Source: Aliishimia sp045106335 (GTDB lineage: Bacteria; Pseudomonadota; Alphaproteobacteria; Rhodobacterales; Rhodobacteraceae). Taken from it: a DNA stretch of 64,000 nt. The stretch is taken from positions 1-64,000 of the forward strand of contig JBGCEM010000054.1 of NCBI GenBank assembly GCA_045106335.1, given 5' to 3'. A program made the position numbers and the translations under genes. Numbering within the stretch: position 1 is the stretch's first letter; every line of letters starts with the position of its first letter. Positions 25,351-34,765 of the stretch are shown one piece after another. The notes under the pieces are model-generated. The model saw nothing but the letters and a program-made list of their open reading frames with translations. It was not told the origin of the DNA and made no database searches.

Positions 25351-26082
25351 TTATTTGACAACACGAAGATAAGGTACACCGGGCAAAGCTTGCTCAAATT
25401 CAGCGCCGCTGTCTGCACCGACCAATGTCTTTTGTGGCGCGGGAGGTGGGGTCTGACGTTCTGCAGACCGGAACGAATCTGCGGCAAGGCTTGGGCGGTT
25501 GGGCTGCACCGGCGCATCTTTTGAAATGATGGGCTTTAACTCAATCTTGGTAATATTGAAGCGACGCGGCGCGCGCCCAATATCGCCGACCGACACGAAA
25601 CCGCCCAAAATCCGGCTGGTATCGCCCAAATCACTGCGCACTGGCATCAAGATCATCTGTGCCTGGATCGCCGAGCGCCCAAATCCAGTTTCCCCTGACA
25701 AAGTTACAACTGCCGTCGCCGGTGTTTCGAACACTTCTTCAAGTGTCTTGCCGAACTCTTGACGCGCATCCGCCGTCAGGAACGAAGAAATCGGCATACC
25801 GCGCACTTCCATACCCATCAGATCACCCAAGTGGGATCCTGCAACCCGCAAACGGGCCAAGCCGGGGGCGATGCGTTCCAGAACAAAACAATATTCCAGC
25901 GCGCCTTTCAAACCCCGAGGATCGATTTCCGAGCGCAGCGGCATAGGACGATTGCCTCGCAATGCATTCCAATAGCCCTCGATCTGCGCCAATGGTGCGT
26001 AGTGCTGACGATTTTGATGTGCGCTCATATCAACGACCGAAGCATTTTCTTGCGGCGTGTCGCCCTTGTTGAACCAATCCAT
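25351..26082 (-). CDS. PAS-domain protein (PAS_5 family, MopJ-like)
   Basis: 243 residues. The central part (about 35-175) matches the alphaproteobacterial single-PAS family PF07310: YWNALRGNRPMPLRSEIDPRGLKGALEYCFVLER, LRVAGSHLGDLMGMEVRGMP and MILMPVRS. The C-terminal 70 residues are proline-rich and look disordered. The best-known member, MopJ of Caulobacter, tunes cell-cycle and motility signalling through CtrA; that link here is inference. No enzymatic domain is attached. Confidence 0.75.
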   Translation of the reverse strand: MDWFNKGDTPQENASVVDMSAHQNRQHYAPLAQIEGYWNALRGNRPMPLRSEIDPRGLKGALEYCFVLERIAPGLARLRVAGSHLGDLMGMEVRGMPISSFLTADARQEFGKTLEEVFETPATAVVTLSGETGFGRSAIQAQMILMPVRSDLGDTSRILGGFVSVGDIGRAPRRFNITKIELKPIISKDAPVQPNRPSLAADSFRSAERQTPPPAPQKTLVGADSGAEFEQALPGVPYLRVVK

Positions 26083-26385
26083 TTTCCACTCTACCCATTT
26101 TAAAGGATCCCGTCCGCGTGTCGTCCCACCGGCGCGTTAAGGGATCGGTTATCTTCGTTACCAAAGTATGAATAACACGGGTATGCGCAATTCAGTTAAA
26201 ATTTTATATGCAAGGTTAACGTGCATTCGACTGCCATATCCCAACGCGCTGAAATTTTCGACACTTGACCGAACGGCTCTTGTTAAAATGTTCATTTATT
26301 CAACCTTGCGAGGTCCCGGGCTTTGCGGCATGTCGCGCGGGGGGCAAGTCTTCAAACATGCGGGTGACGAAGAGTGGGATTTGAT
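26083..26385. promoter_or_regulatory. Intergenic region between the PAS gene and yicC
   Basis: About 300 bp, AT-rich (26160-26300), between two divergent genes. It must hold both promoters. An open frame from 26168 with start MNNTGMRNS has no recognisable motif and runs into yicC, so I do not call it. Confidence 0.4.
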
Positions 26386-27276
26386 ATGATTACATCCATG
26401 ACTGGATATGCATCGGGACAAGGCGCTCTGGACGGGTATCGCTGGTCTTGGGACATGCGCTCGGTGAATGGAAAGGGCTTGGATCTGCGTCTGCGTGTCC
26501 CGGACTGGATTGACGGGCTGGAAGCTGGCTTGCGCGCTATTTTGATCCCTCACGTGGCGCGGGGCAATGTGTCCGTGGCTTTGCGCGTGCAGCGTGATGA
26601 CAGTGCAGGGCAGTTGCAGTTAAATGAATCGCAGTTGGAAACGATCCTAAAGGCGATGGAGCAAACCGAAGCGCGGGCGATGGATCGCGGATTGTCTTTG
26701 GCACCTTCAACAGCGGCGGATATTCTGGCGCAACGCGGTGTCTTGGAACCTGCCAGCGAAGACAGTGACACAGGGCCGTTGCGCGCTGCGTTAGAGGCCG
26801 AGTTTGCCCAACTGGTTGGCAATTTTGCTGAGATGCGCAGCCGCGAAGGCGCCGCGTTGATGACCGTTCTGACGGATCAGCTTACAGAAATTGCCGCCCT
26901 GACAGAACAAGCCGCCGGGATTTTGGCGACGCGTAAGGATGACATCAACGCAAATTTCCGTCGCAATATGGCAAAGATCTTAGAATCGACTGATGCTGTG
27001 GATGAAAACCGGTTGGCGCAAGAACTGGCAGTGTTGGCGGTAAAGTCCGATGTCACGGAAGAGATCGACCGCCTGCGTGCCCATGTCACGGCAGCCTGTG
27101 ATTTGTTGGAATCCGGTGGTCCGGTTGGGCGGAAGCTGGATTTCCTGTGCCAAGAATTTAACCGTGAAGCCAACACTTTATGTTCCAAAGCCCAGATGTC
27201 GGCATTGACCGAGATCGGTTTGGCGTTGAAAGTGCTGATTGATCAGATGCGCGAGCAAATACAGAATGTGGAATAG
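26386..27276 (+). CDS. yicC: YicC/YloC-family endoribonuclease
   Basis: A 296-residue protein with the family hallmarks: N-terminal MITSMTGYASGQG, SVNGKGLDLRLRVPDW, and a C-terminal KSDVTEEIDRLRAH plus GRKLDFLCQEFNREANTLCSKA. YicC proteins are now considered endoribonucleases affecting small-RNA turnover. It sits directly before gmk (3 bp gap), an order found in many proteobacteria. The ATG at 26386 is preferred; a GTG at 26374 is in frame. Confidence 0.92.
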   Translation: MITSMTGYASGQGALDGYRWSWDMRSVNGKGLDLRLRVPDWIDGLEAGLRAILIPHVARGNVSVALRVQRDDSAGQLQLNESQLETILKAMEQTEARAMDRGLSLAPSTAADILAQRGVLEPASEDSDTGPLRAALEAEFAQLVGNFAEMRSREGAALMTVLTDQLTEIAALTEQAAGILATRKDDINANFRRNMAKILESTDAVDENRLAQELAVLAVKSDVTEEIDRLRAHVTAACDLLESGGPVGRKLDFLCQEFNREANTLCSKAQMSALTEIGLALKVLIDQMREQIQNVE

Positions 27277-27279
27277 ATC

Positions 27280-27921
27280 ATGAGCCAAAGGCGTGGCCTG
27301 TTAATTATTCTTAGCTCTCCTTCGGGGGCAGGAAAATCGACCTTGGCCAACCGGCTGCGCGCTTGGGATCAAAGCATTGTCTTTTCGGTATCGGCCACCA
27401 CGCGTGCACCGCGCACAGGTGAACAGGACGGGCGCGAATATCACTTCGTCGACGATGCGGGATTTCGCCAAATGGTAGTGGATGGCGATATGTTGGAACA
27501 TGCCCATGTGTTCGGCAATTTCTATGGCTCACCGCGCGGACCCGTTCAGCAGGCGATTGAAGCGGGTCAAGATGTGCTGTTCGATATTGACTGGCAAGGT
27601 GCGCAACAGATTGCGAATTCGGCCTTGGCTCAGCACGTTTTGTCGATCTTTTTGCTGCCCCCGTCCATTACAGAACTGCATCGCCGTTTGGTGTCGCGCG
27701 GCCAAGACAGCCCCGAAACTGTGGCCAAACGCATGGACAAAAGTTGGGACGAGATCAGCCATTGGGATGCTTATGATCATGTGTTGATCAATGATGATCT
27801 GGATCAAACCGAGGCGCAATTGCGCATCATTGTTCAATCCACGCGACTGCGCCGGATCCAACAGCCCGATCTGACGGATCATGTGCGGCGTCTGCAATCT
27901 GAATTTGAGGAGCTAACATGA
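27280..27921 (+). CDS. gmk: Guanylate kinase
   Basis: Phosphorylates GMP to GDP. 213 residues with P-loop SSPSGAGKST at 12-21, ATTRAPRTGEQDGREYHF (GMP binding), FGNFYGSPRG and DIDWQGAQQI. The length fits. The stop overlaps the ATG of the next gene (ATGA), so yicC, gmk and the carbonic anhydrase gene probably form one transcript. Confidence 0.96.
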   Translation: MSQRRGLLIILSSPSGAGKSTLANRLRAWDQSIVFSVSATTRAPRTGEQDGREYHFVDDAGFRQMVVDGDMLEHAHVFGNFYGSPRGPVQQAIEAGQDVLFDIDWQGAQQIANSALAQHVLSIFLLPPSITELHRRLVSRGQDSPETVAKRMDKSWDEISHWDAYDHVLINDDLDQTEAQLRIIVQSTRLRRIQQPDLTDHVRRLQSEFEELT

Positions 27922-28442
27922 CACTTTATGCTTTGGGCGATGTGCAGCCGCGCTGTGATGCGGACAGTTGGGTCGCGCCGGACGCCAATCTGATTGGGGA
28001 TATTGTGTTGATGCCTGGGGCTTCCGTCTGGTTTGGCAGCACGCTGCGGGGCGACACGGAAACAATCACCGTTGGGGCGGGCAGCAATGTGCAGGAAAAC
28101 TGCGTGTGCCATACGGATTTGGGTTATCCGCTGATTATCGGTGAAAATTGTACAATTGGGCACAAGGTGATGCTGCATGGCTGTCAGATTGGGAACAATT
28201 CCTTGATTGGGATGGGTGCGACGATCCTGAATGGGGCCAAGATAGGAAATAATTGCTTAATCGGGGCCGGTGCGTTGATCACGGAAGGCAAAGAAATCCC
28301 CGATGGGTCTTTGGTGATGGGGGTGCCGGGCAAAGTTGTGCGCCAATTGGACGCCGCCGCGATCCAAGGCCTGACGCAATCTGCGCTGCATTACCAAGAC
28401 AATATGCGCCGTTTCCGCAGCGACTTGCGGCAGATCTCGTGA
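27918..28442 (+). CDS. Gamma-class carbonic anhydrase-like protein
   Basis: 174 residues forming a left-handed beta helix of hexapeptide repeats. The three zinc-ligand histidines of gamma carbonic anhydrases are present at His65 (CVCHTDLGYP), His82 and His87 (IGHKVMLHG). Many YrdA/PaaY-type members have weak or no measured activity, so the reaction is not certain. It is coupled to gmk at its 5' end and to the PLP enzyme at its 3' end (GTGA overlap). Confidence 0.87.
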   Translation: MTLYALGDVQPRCDADSWVAPDANLIGDIVLMPGASVWFGSTLRGDTETITVGAGSNVQENCVCHTDLGYPLIIGENCTIGHKVMLHGCQIGNNSLIGMGATILNGAKIGNNCLIGAGALITEGKEIPDGSLVMGVPGKVVRQLDAAAIQGLTQSALHYQDNMRRFRSDLRQIS

Positions 28443-29626
28443 AGAATTCCAAAGGCTCTTTGATCCGCCCAGATGGTTTGCCCAGCAGCGCAAGCCATCC
28501 TGTGGTGACGCCTTTGTCGCCCGCGGTTGTCTATGGATCCGACAGTCCGGACATGCTGGACGCGCAATATGACGGCGGGCTGGCGGGGTATACCTATAGT
28601 CGCGAAGGTCATCCCAACGGCGATGTGGTTGCCGCACGCATTGACCGGATGGAGGGGGCCGCGCATCTGGGCGTGATGACCAGTTCGGGCATGGCAGCGG
28701 TTAGCGCGGTCTTGATGGGACTGTTAAGAAGCGGCGATCACGTGCTGGGGGGCAATCAGCTTTATGGCCGGTCCTTGCGGTTGATGTCCGAGGATTTGCC
28801 GCGCTTGGGGATCACCACGTCGGTGGCCGATCCCACAGATGCGCAGGTCTTTGCCCTAGCCATTCAACCCAACACCAAGCTGATTTTGCTTGAGGCGGTC
28901 TCAAACCCGACTTTGCGGGTCGCTGATCTGAAGGCCGTCGCCAAAATCGCCAAGGATCGCGGAATATTGTTTGCGGTCGATAACACCTTTACGACGCCGC
29001 ATGCGCTTAGACCCTACGAGATCGGCGCGGATATCATCATCCATTCCGTAACCAAGCTGCTGGCGGGGCATTCGGATGTGATGCTGGGCTATGTTTCGGC
29101 GCGCGACCCAGATCTTTTGAACCGCATGCGTGTGTTCACGGTGACCACGGGCATGGTTGGCTCACCCTTTGATTGTTGGCTGGCGGAACGTGGATTGCTG
29201 AGCTTTGATCTTCGCTATGACCGGGCGCAGTCTACAGCGGCGCGTTTGGCTGATCATTTGGCAGGGTTAGACGGCGTGACGCGTGTGATCTATCCCGGAC
29301 GCAGGGATCACCCCGAACATGGTCGTGCGATGGATTTGCTGGACGGGCAGGGCTGTAATATGGTGTCTTTTGAGGTCGCCCCAACCCGCAAGGCCGCCAA
29401 TGCGTTGGCGCTTGCGGCCGATGGCATCCAGTTTGCCCCGACTTTGGGCGATGTCGGCACCACGCTATCGCATCCCGCGACGTCGTCGCACCGGGCGCTG
29501 ACGCCGGATCAGCGGTCCGCTTTGGGTATGTCCGAAGGATTCTTCCGTGTCTCGGTCGGTTTGGAAGACCCAGATGCCTTGTGCGACGTGTTCACTGGCG
29601 CGGTGCAGGCCGCAGCACTGGCCTAA
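28439..29626 (+). CDS. Cys/Met metabolism PLP-dependent enzyme (cystathionine beta-lyase/gamma-synthase family)
   Basis: 395 residues of the trans-sulfuration fold. Seen are the substrate and cofactor motifs YTYSREGHPNGDVVAARI, MTSSGMAAVSAVLMG, the LILLEAVSNPTL stretch, the PLP-binding Lys near 206 in HSVTKLLAGHSDVMLGY, and the C-terminal FRVSVGLEDPDAL. The family includes cystathionine beta-lyase, gamma-synthase and O-acylhomoserine sulfhydrylases, which cannot be told apart by eye. The start is a GTG at 28439 overlapping the previous stop; the open frame extends upstream to 28253 inside the carbonic anhydrase gene. Confidence 0.85.
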   Translation: MKNSKGSLIRPDGLPSSASHPVVTPLSPAVVYGSDSPDMLDAQYDGGLAGYTYSREGHPNGDVVAARIDRMEGAAHLGVMTSSGMAAVSAVLMGLLRSGDHVLGGNQLYGRSLRLMSEDLPRLGITTSVADPTDAQVFALAIQPNTKLILLEAVSNPTLRVADLKAVAKIAKDRGILFAVDNTFTTPHALRPYEIGADIIIHSVTKLLAGHSDVMLGYVSARDPDLLNRMRVFTVTTGMVGSPFDCWLAERGLLSFDLRYDRAQSTAARLADHLAGLDGVTRVIYPGRRDHPEHGRAMDLLDGQGCNMVSFEVAPTRKAANALALAADGIQFAPTLGDVGTTLSHPATSSHRALTPDQRSALGMSEGFFRVSVGLEDPDALCDVFTGAVQAAALA

Positions 29627-29629
29627 ATC

Positions 29630-30688
29630 GTGAAAGACACCGCGATCCTGGAAGCCGTTCCGTTGCCATGCATTTTGATCGCGCAGTCCGAACAAATCCT
29701 TGCGGCTAACACCAAAGCCGAACAGCTGTTGGGTCCGGGCCTTGTGGGACGCAACTATGTTACGATGCTGCGCCAGCCCGCTTTGCTGGACGCGATTGAG
29801 GCCTGCTTGAAGGGGGACCAAGATCAACGCCATGCGCTTTACACCACGAATGATGGGGCGCAGGACACAAGCTTCCAGATTACCTGCAAAGTCGTTCCCA
29901 ATGGTCCCCGTGCTGTGATGGTCAGCTTTGTCGATATGACACAGATGGAACAGGCCGATCAGATTCGGCGTGATTTTGTCGCCAATGTCAGCCACGAGCT
30001 GCGCACGCCGCTGACCGCGTTGATGGGCTTTATCGAAACTTTGCGCGGCCCTGCCAAGGACGACCCCTTAGCACAGCAGCGCTTTTTAGAAATTATGGAC
30101 GCCGAAGCTGGGCGTATGAACCGTTTGGTGGGGGATCTTTTGTCGCTGTCTCGTGTCGAAGCCGATCAGCGGGTGCGTCCGACCCACTCGGTGGTGATCG
30201 GGGATGTGCTGCGTTCGACACTGCATTCGTTGCGCCCCCTTGCGGATGAGGCAGGTATCGCGTTGCAGGCAGAGTTGGAAGAGGGGGATCTGACCTTGCC
30301 GGGGGATCCGGATCAGTTGCGCCAAGTGTTCACCAATCTTGTGGACAATGCGATCAAATATGGCGGTGCAGATGGGCCTGTGACAGTTCGGATGACACAG
30401 ATCCCGTACGATCCAGTGCTACGCCGCCCGTGCGTTCAGGTTCAAGTCCGCGACGAGGGGCCTGGTCTTGATCCGCTGCACCTGCCGCGCCTGACCGAGC
30501 GATTCTATCGCGTCGATACACATCGCAGTCGGGCTTTGGGCGGCACCGGACTGGGCTTGGCCATCGTTAAGCACATTCTGAACCGCCATCGAGGGCGTTT
30601 GCAGATCGATAGCGAACTTGGGCAAGGCTCTGTTTTTTCAGTAATTCTACCTTGCGATGCTAAAATTACGACGATCTACGGTCTCTAA
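29630..30688 (+). CDS. phoR: Phosphate-regulon sensor histidine kinase PhoR (apparently without membrane segments)
   Basis: A 352-residue kinase that would phosphorylate PhoB when phosphate is low. Residues about 1-105 form a PAS domain. The dimerisation box holds His122 (FVANVSHELRTPLTALMGF), and the ATPase domain has N (DNAIKYGG), G1 (VRDEGPGLD), F (TERFYRVD) and G2 (GGTGLGLAIVKHIL) boxes. No hydrophobic N-terminal helix is present, unlike E. coli PhoR, so it probably reads phosphate through PhoU and the Pst complex at the membrane. GTG start. It leads the pst operon. Confidence 0.9.
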   Translation: MKDTAILEAVPLPCILIAQSEQILAANTKAEQLLGPGLVGRNYVTMLRQPALLDAIEACLKGDQDQRHALYTTNDGAQDTSFQITCKVVPNGPRAVMVSFVDMTQMEQADQIRRDFVANVSHELRTPLTALMGFIETLRGPAKDDPLAQQRFLEIMDAEAGRMNRLVGDLLSLSRVEADQRVRPTHSVVIGDVLRSTLHSLRPLADEAGIALQAELEEGDLTLPGDPDQLRQVFTNLVDNAIKYGGADGPVTVRMTQIPYDPVLRRPCVQVQVRDEGPGLDPLHLPRLTERFYRVDTHRSRALGGTGLGLAIVKHILNRHRGRLQIDSELGQGSVFSVILPCDAKITTIYGL

Positions 30689-30696
30689 TTTTGTGG

Positions 30697-30725
30697 CTTT
30701 CATAAAACCGTTACACTGCTGTCAC
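30697..30725 (+). promoter_or_regulatory. Pho box before pstS (three heptamers)
   Basis: CTTTCAT (30697-30703), CCGTTAC (30708-30714) and CTGTCAC (30719-30725) repeat every 11 bp with 4-bp gaps, matching the Pho box heptamer CTGTCAT/C. A PhoB dimer would bind pairs of these. This predicts strong phosphate-starvation control of pstS and the genes behind it. Confidence 0.8.
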
Positions 30726-30795
30726 ACAACGCCGGCACGTGATGGGCTGTGGATCGTACCCCTAAGCCCCGCGAAAGGTAAAGACAGGAGACATC

Positions 30796-31851
30796 ATGTC
30801 CGTTGTGAATTCGTCCGCTGCTTCAATTGTTGTAACGGCACTCTTATGCACCCCCGCAATCGCGCGTGATCAGGTTAATGTGGCAGGATCCTCGACCGTG
30901 CTTCCCTATGCGTCCATCGTAGCGGAAGCCTTTGGTGAAAACACCGACTTTCCCACGCCGGTGGTTGAATCCGGGGGATCTTCGGCAGGGCTTAAGCGGT
31001 TTTGCGAAGGGGTTGGGGCTGCGACCATCGATATCGCCAATGCCTCGCGCCAGATGAAGCAATCCGAACTTGAGATTTGCGCAGAAAATGGTGTGACCGA
31101 CGTGATCGAAGTGCGCATTGGTTATGATGGCATCGTGTTTGCGTCCGAATTGGGCGGGCATAGTTTTGAATTCACCCCGGCGGATTGGTTCCTGGCTTTG
31201 TCCGATCAAATCGTGGTGGATGGTGCAATCGTGCCCAATCCGAACGACAGTTGGGCTCAGGTGAATCCGACCTTCCCTGACCAAGACATCGCAGCCTTTG
31301 TGCCTGGAACGAAACATGGCACACGCGAAGTCTTTGAAGACAAAGTGATTTTGGTGGGGTGCCAAGAAACCGGTGCTTATGATGTGTTCCTGGCCGCCGC
31401 GACAGGTGCCAGCGACGCAGACAAAGAGCACGCCGCTGAAAAAGCCTGCATCGATCTGCGCACGGATGGTGTGTCGGTGGATATCGATGGCGATTACACG
31501 GAAACTTTGGCGTCGATTAATGCCAATAGCGATGGGATCGGCGTGTTCGGTCTGTCGTTTTATGAAAATAACACGGATCAGCTGCAAGTGGCCCTGATGT
31601 CCGGGATCGAACCCTCCATCGACACCATCGCCAGCGGCGAATATCCCGTCTCGCGCCCGCTGTATTTCTATCTGAAAAAAGCACATATCGGCGTGATCCC
31701 AGGCCTAAAAGAGTTCGCGGGTTTCTTTATCTCGGATGATTTGGCGGGTGAGGATGGATTGCTATCCGAATTCGGACTTGTTGCAGACCCGGATCTGATC
31801 GATACGCAGGACGCTGTTGAGAACGAAACAACTTTGGAAAGCGGCGCTTAA
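30796..31851 (+). CDS. pstS: Phosphate ABC transporter substrate-binding protein
   Basis: A 351-residue periplasmic phosphate-binding protein. The signal segment is residues 1-23 (TPAIA-RD). The mature part begins VNVAGSSTVLPYASIVAEAF, with VVESGGSSAGLKRFCEG, ANASRQMK and PGTKHGTREVFEDKV. The SSTV and GSS loops bind phosphate in the family. A strong AGGAGA ribosome binding site precedes the ATG, and a Pho box lies about 75 bp upstream. It fits the alphaproteobacterial high-affinity PstS. Confidence 0.93.
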   Translation: MSVVNSSAASIVVTALLCTPAIARDQVNVAGSSTVLPYASIVAEAFGENTDFPTPVVESGGSSAGLKRFCEGVGAATIDIANASRQMKQSELEICAENGVTDVIEVRIGYDGIVFASELGGHSFEFTPADWFLALSDQIVVDGAIVPNPNDSWAQVNPTFPDQDIAAFVPGTKHGTREVFEDKVILVGCQETGAYDVFLAAATGASDADKEHAAEKACIDLRTDGVSVDIDGDYTETLASINANSDGIGVFGLSFYENNTDQLQVALMSGIEPSIDTIASGEYPVSRPLYFYLKKAHIGVIPGLKEFAGFFISDDLAGEDGLLSEFGLVADPDLIDTQDAVENETTLESGA

Positions 31852-31871
31852 ACCGTTGCGCGACATCCAAG

Positions 31872-31900
31872 GGCAGGGCGGCCGTTAATTCCGGCCTGCC
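31872..31900 (+). terminator. Intercistronic hairpin after pstS
   Basis: GGCAGG (31872-31877) pairs with CCTGCC (31895-31900) around a GC-rich inner loop, 20 bp after the pstS stop. There is no T-run, so it may limit read-through or protect pstS mRNA rather than terminate fully. Confidence 0.45.
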
Positions 31901-31929
31901 GACAAGACGATTACGATTTGGACGTGAAA

Positions 31930-33423
31930 ATGGCGATCTCAACGATTTTGCTGATAGTGTTGGGCCTTGCAGCACTTGGCTACGGCTTGGGAAGGGCGCG
32001 GGCGTTGCGCTCGGCGGGCGGTGACGCGCGCGCGCTGCATTCCCGTCCGAAACATTATGGCATGTATGTCGCGATTATGACCTGTGCGCCGTCCTTTTTG
32101 GTCCTGGTCGCGTGGATGTTGGTGCAGTTCGTGGCGGTGCCGAATGCGGTGCTGCAAGCGATCCCGCAGGACGAAATTGACGCGGTTGGTTCGCGCAGCT
32201 TGGTGATGACCCAAATTCAGGATCTAGCCAGTGGCGTCGACGAAGCGGTACGCCAAAATGTGCTGAACGAAGTTCAAGCGGCCCAGATCGAAACAGATTT
32301 CACAGATCTGCGCGACACATTGGCCGGGATCGGTGTTGCCTTGGGCTCGGATGTGACCCCGGCTGTTTTAAGTGGCGCGCGCGATTTCCGAGATCGCATG
32401 GCGCAGTGGGGCTTTTGGCGCGCGATCGTCGTGCTGCTTGTGGCCTTTGCCGGCTTTACCCTAGCCTTGATGCGCACGCAGAAAGACTTTCGCGCCCGCA
32501 ATCGGGTGGAACGCGCCATCTTGATGGTGCTGATTGGGGCGGCCAGCATCGCGATTTTCACAACGATCGGCATCGTTTTGTCTATGTTGTTCGAAACCAT
32601 GCGCTTTTTTGAAAGCTATGAACCGGCGGCATTTTTCTTTGGCACGGAATGGGCTGCGAATTTCCGGGGGGATTCTGCGCTTGGGTTCTTACCGCTGCTC
32701 TGGGGCACGCTTTATATTTCAATCGTGGCCTTGATGGTGGCGGTCCCTATTGGCTTATTTGCCGCGATTTATCTGTCGGAATATGCCTCAAACACGCTGC
32801 GCAGCTTTGCCAAACCGATGCTTGAGGTGCTGGCTGGCATTCCCACCATCGTCTACGGGCTGTTTGCGCTGACCACCTTTGGGCCGCTTCTTTTGGGATT
32901 GTTTGGCAAAGGCGGGGTGCTTGGGGTTGAATGGATGGCGGATGGGCGTTCGGTGATCACTGCCGGGATTGTGATGGGGATTATGTTGATCCCCTTTGTC
33001 AGCTCGCTGTCAGATGACATTATCAACGCCGTACCGCAAGCGATGCGCGATGGGTCCTATGGGTTGGGCGCAACACAATCCGAAACCGTTAAACAGGTGA
33101 TCCTGCCTGCCGCCTTGCCGGGGATTGTCGGCGCGATCCTTCTGGCCGCCTCGCGCGCGATTGGCGAGACGATGATTGTGGTCATGGGGGCAGGGGCCAC
33201 GGCGGCGATTTTTTACGAAAACCCAGATCGCTACCTGAACCCGTTTGAGATCATGACCACCATCACAACGCGGATCGTGGCGCAATTAACCGGGGATGGT
33301 GCGTTCAACTCGCCCGAGACACTTGTGGCCTTCGCGCTGGGTCTGACGCTGTTTTGCCTGACGCTGTTGCTGAACGTCTATGCGCTTTACATCGTGCGCA
33401 AATATCAGGAGCAATATGTATGA
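31930..33423 (+). CDS. pstC: Phosphate ABC transporter permease PstC
   Basis: 497 residues. The C-terminal 300 form the usual six-helix permease with the cytoplasmic EAA loop (MRDGSYGLGATQSETVKQVILPAALPGI). The N-terminal 200 are an extension with two extra membrane segments and a predicted extracytoplasmic helical stretch (about 55-150), found in the long PstC of alphaproteobacteria. I chose the ATG at 31930; TTG and GTG codons at 31918 and 31924 are in frame. The stop overlaps the start of pstA (ATGA). Confidence 0.92.
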   Translation: MAISTILLIVLGLAALGYGLGRARALRSAGGDARALHSRPKHYGMYVAIMTCAPSFLVLVAWMLVQFVAVPNAVLQAIPQDEIDAVGSRSLVMTQIQDLASGVDEAVRQNVLNEVQAAQIETDFTDLRDTLAGIGVALGSDVTPAVLSGARDFRDRMAQWGFWRAIVVLLVAFAGFTLALMRTQKDFRARNRVERAILMVLIGAASIAIFTTIGIVLSMLFETMRFFESYEPAAFFFGTEWAANFRGDSALGFLPLLWGTLYISIVALMVAVPIGLFAAIYLSEYASNTLRSFAKPMLEVLAGIPTIVYGLFALTTFGPLLLGLFGKGGVLGVEWMADGRSVITAGIVMGIMLIPFVSSLSDDIINAVPQAMRDGSYGLGATQSETVKQVILPAALPGIVGAILLAASRAIGETMIVVMGAGATAAIFYENPDRYLNPFEIMTTITTRIVAQLTGDGAFNSPETLVAFALGLTLFCLTLLLNVYALYIVRKYQEQYV

Positions 33424-34751
33424 CCCCTGCGCCTGTGAAAACCTCTTTGCTGACCGCCAGCCCGCGCGTGGAAAAGCGCCACAAGGCGGAAAAACGTTTT
33501 AAAGCCTATGGGTTAACTGCGATTGGTATTGGGCTGGCGATGCTGGTCTATTTGGTGGTGACAGTTGTGTCTTCGGGCTATAACGGATTTTTGCAGACCC
33601 GTGTGACGCTGGATGTGCCCTTAGTTGAGGCCGAAATTGCCAAGGCGGAAAAGGGGTTGCTGAAGACCAAAGCCTATGGGCGCATTATCGGCGCGGCGTT
33701 GACTGCGAAGCTAGAGGCCGAGGGGCTTGAGACGAAGATGCGCGCCAAAGAGCTGTTGGGCATTATGTCCAAACGCGCCCCTGCCGAGCTAAGATCCTAT
33801 GTGCGCGAGAACCCAGATGCGATTGGCACCACAGTCCGGTTCGACTTTCTGGCGCAGTCTTACGTGGATGGCTATTTGAAGGGTCGTGTGACGCGTGAAA
33901 CCGCAGAGCGGTCCAAAAATATTTCGGTCGCGCAGATTGAACTGGTCGATCAAATGCAGGCAGCTGGCTTTCTGAACAAGGGCTTCAACGTCGCCTTTAT
34001 CACTGGAAATGACGCGTCTGAATCCAGCCCCGAAGCCGCAGGGTTTGGCCCGGCGATCTTGGGATCGCTTGCGATGATGATTGTGGTCGCAATTGGCGCG
34101 ATCAGCATTGGGGTGGCGGCGTCGATCTTCCTAGAGGAATTCGCACCCAAGAACCGCCTGACAGATCTGATTGAGGTCAATATCTCAAACTTGGCGGCGG
34201 TCCCGTCCATTGTCTTCGGCATCTTGGGCCTTGCGGTGTTTATCAATTATTTGGGCCCGATTTCGGGAACGGACTGGTTAAAGAACAACTCGGCCTTTGT
34301 GGGTGGTGTGGTGCTGACGCTGATGACCCTGCCGACGATCATCATTTCGACCAGGGCCTCTTTGCGCGCCGTGCCGCAATCTATTCGGGATGCGGCCCTA
34401 GGAGTTGGCGCATCCAAGATGCAGACGGTGTTCCACCATGTTTTACCGCTGGCCGCCCCCGGCATTCTGACCGGATCCATCATCGGACTTGCCCAGGCCT
34501 TGGGCGAAAGCGCGCCGTTGTTGCTGGTGGGTTTGGTGCTGGCGCAAGGTGCGTCGCTGCCGGAAAATATTGGCGACTTCTTCGGCGGCCCCAATACTGC
34601 GATGCCCGCCCAGATCTATCAATGGTCCACCCGTGCGGATCCTGCGTTTTATGAACGCGCTTGGGGTGGGATCATCATTTTGTTGGTGTTTTTGGTCACC
34701 ATGAACACGCTGGCGGTCCTATTGCGCCGCCGCTTTGAACGCCGCTGGTAG
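33420..34751 (+). CDS. pstA: Phosphate ABC transporter permease PstA
   Basis: 443 residues. After a basic N-terminus (RVEKRHKAEKRFKAYG) comes one membrane helix, then an extracytoplasmic domain of about 150 residues (DUF3333-type), then the permease core with its EAA loop (IRDAALGVGASKMQTVFHHVLPLAAPGI). Together with PstC it forms the phosphate channel. Both permeases carry an added extracytoplasmic part, so the two may interact outside the membrane. Confidence 0.92.
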   Translation: MTPAPVKTSLLTASPRVEKRHKAEKRFKAYGLTAIGIGLAMLVYLVVTVVSSGYNGFLQTRVTLDVPLVEAEIAKAEKGLLKTKAYGRIIGAALTAKLEAEGLETKMRAKELLGIMSKRAPAELRSYVRENPDAIGTTVRFDFLAQSYVDGYLKGRVTRETAERSKNISVAQIELVDQMQAAGFLNKGFNVAFITGNDASESSPEAAGFGPAILGSLAMMIVVAIGAISIGVAASIFLEEFAPKNRLTDLIEVNISNLAAVPSIVFGILGLAVFINYLGPISGTDWLKNNSAFVGGVVLTLMTLPTIIISTRASLRAVPQSIRDAALGVGASKMQTVFHHVLPLAAPGILTGSIIGLAQALGESAPLLLVGLVLAQGASLPENIGDFFGGPNTAMPAQIYQWSTRADPAFYERAWGGIIILLVFLVTMNTLAVLLRRRFERRW

Positions 34752-34765
34752 AAAGTTTACCCCCG

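Noticed and set aside
26168..26389. 73-codon frame before yicC
   Set aside because: No recognisable feature, no ribosome binding site, and it overlaps the yicC start.
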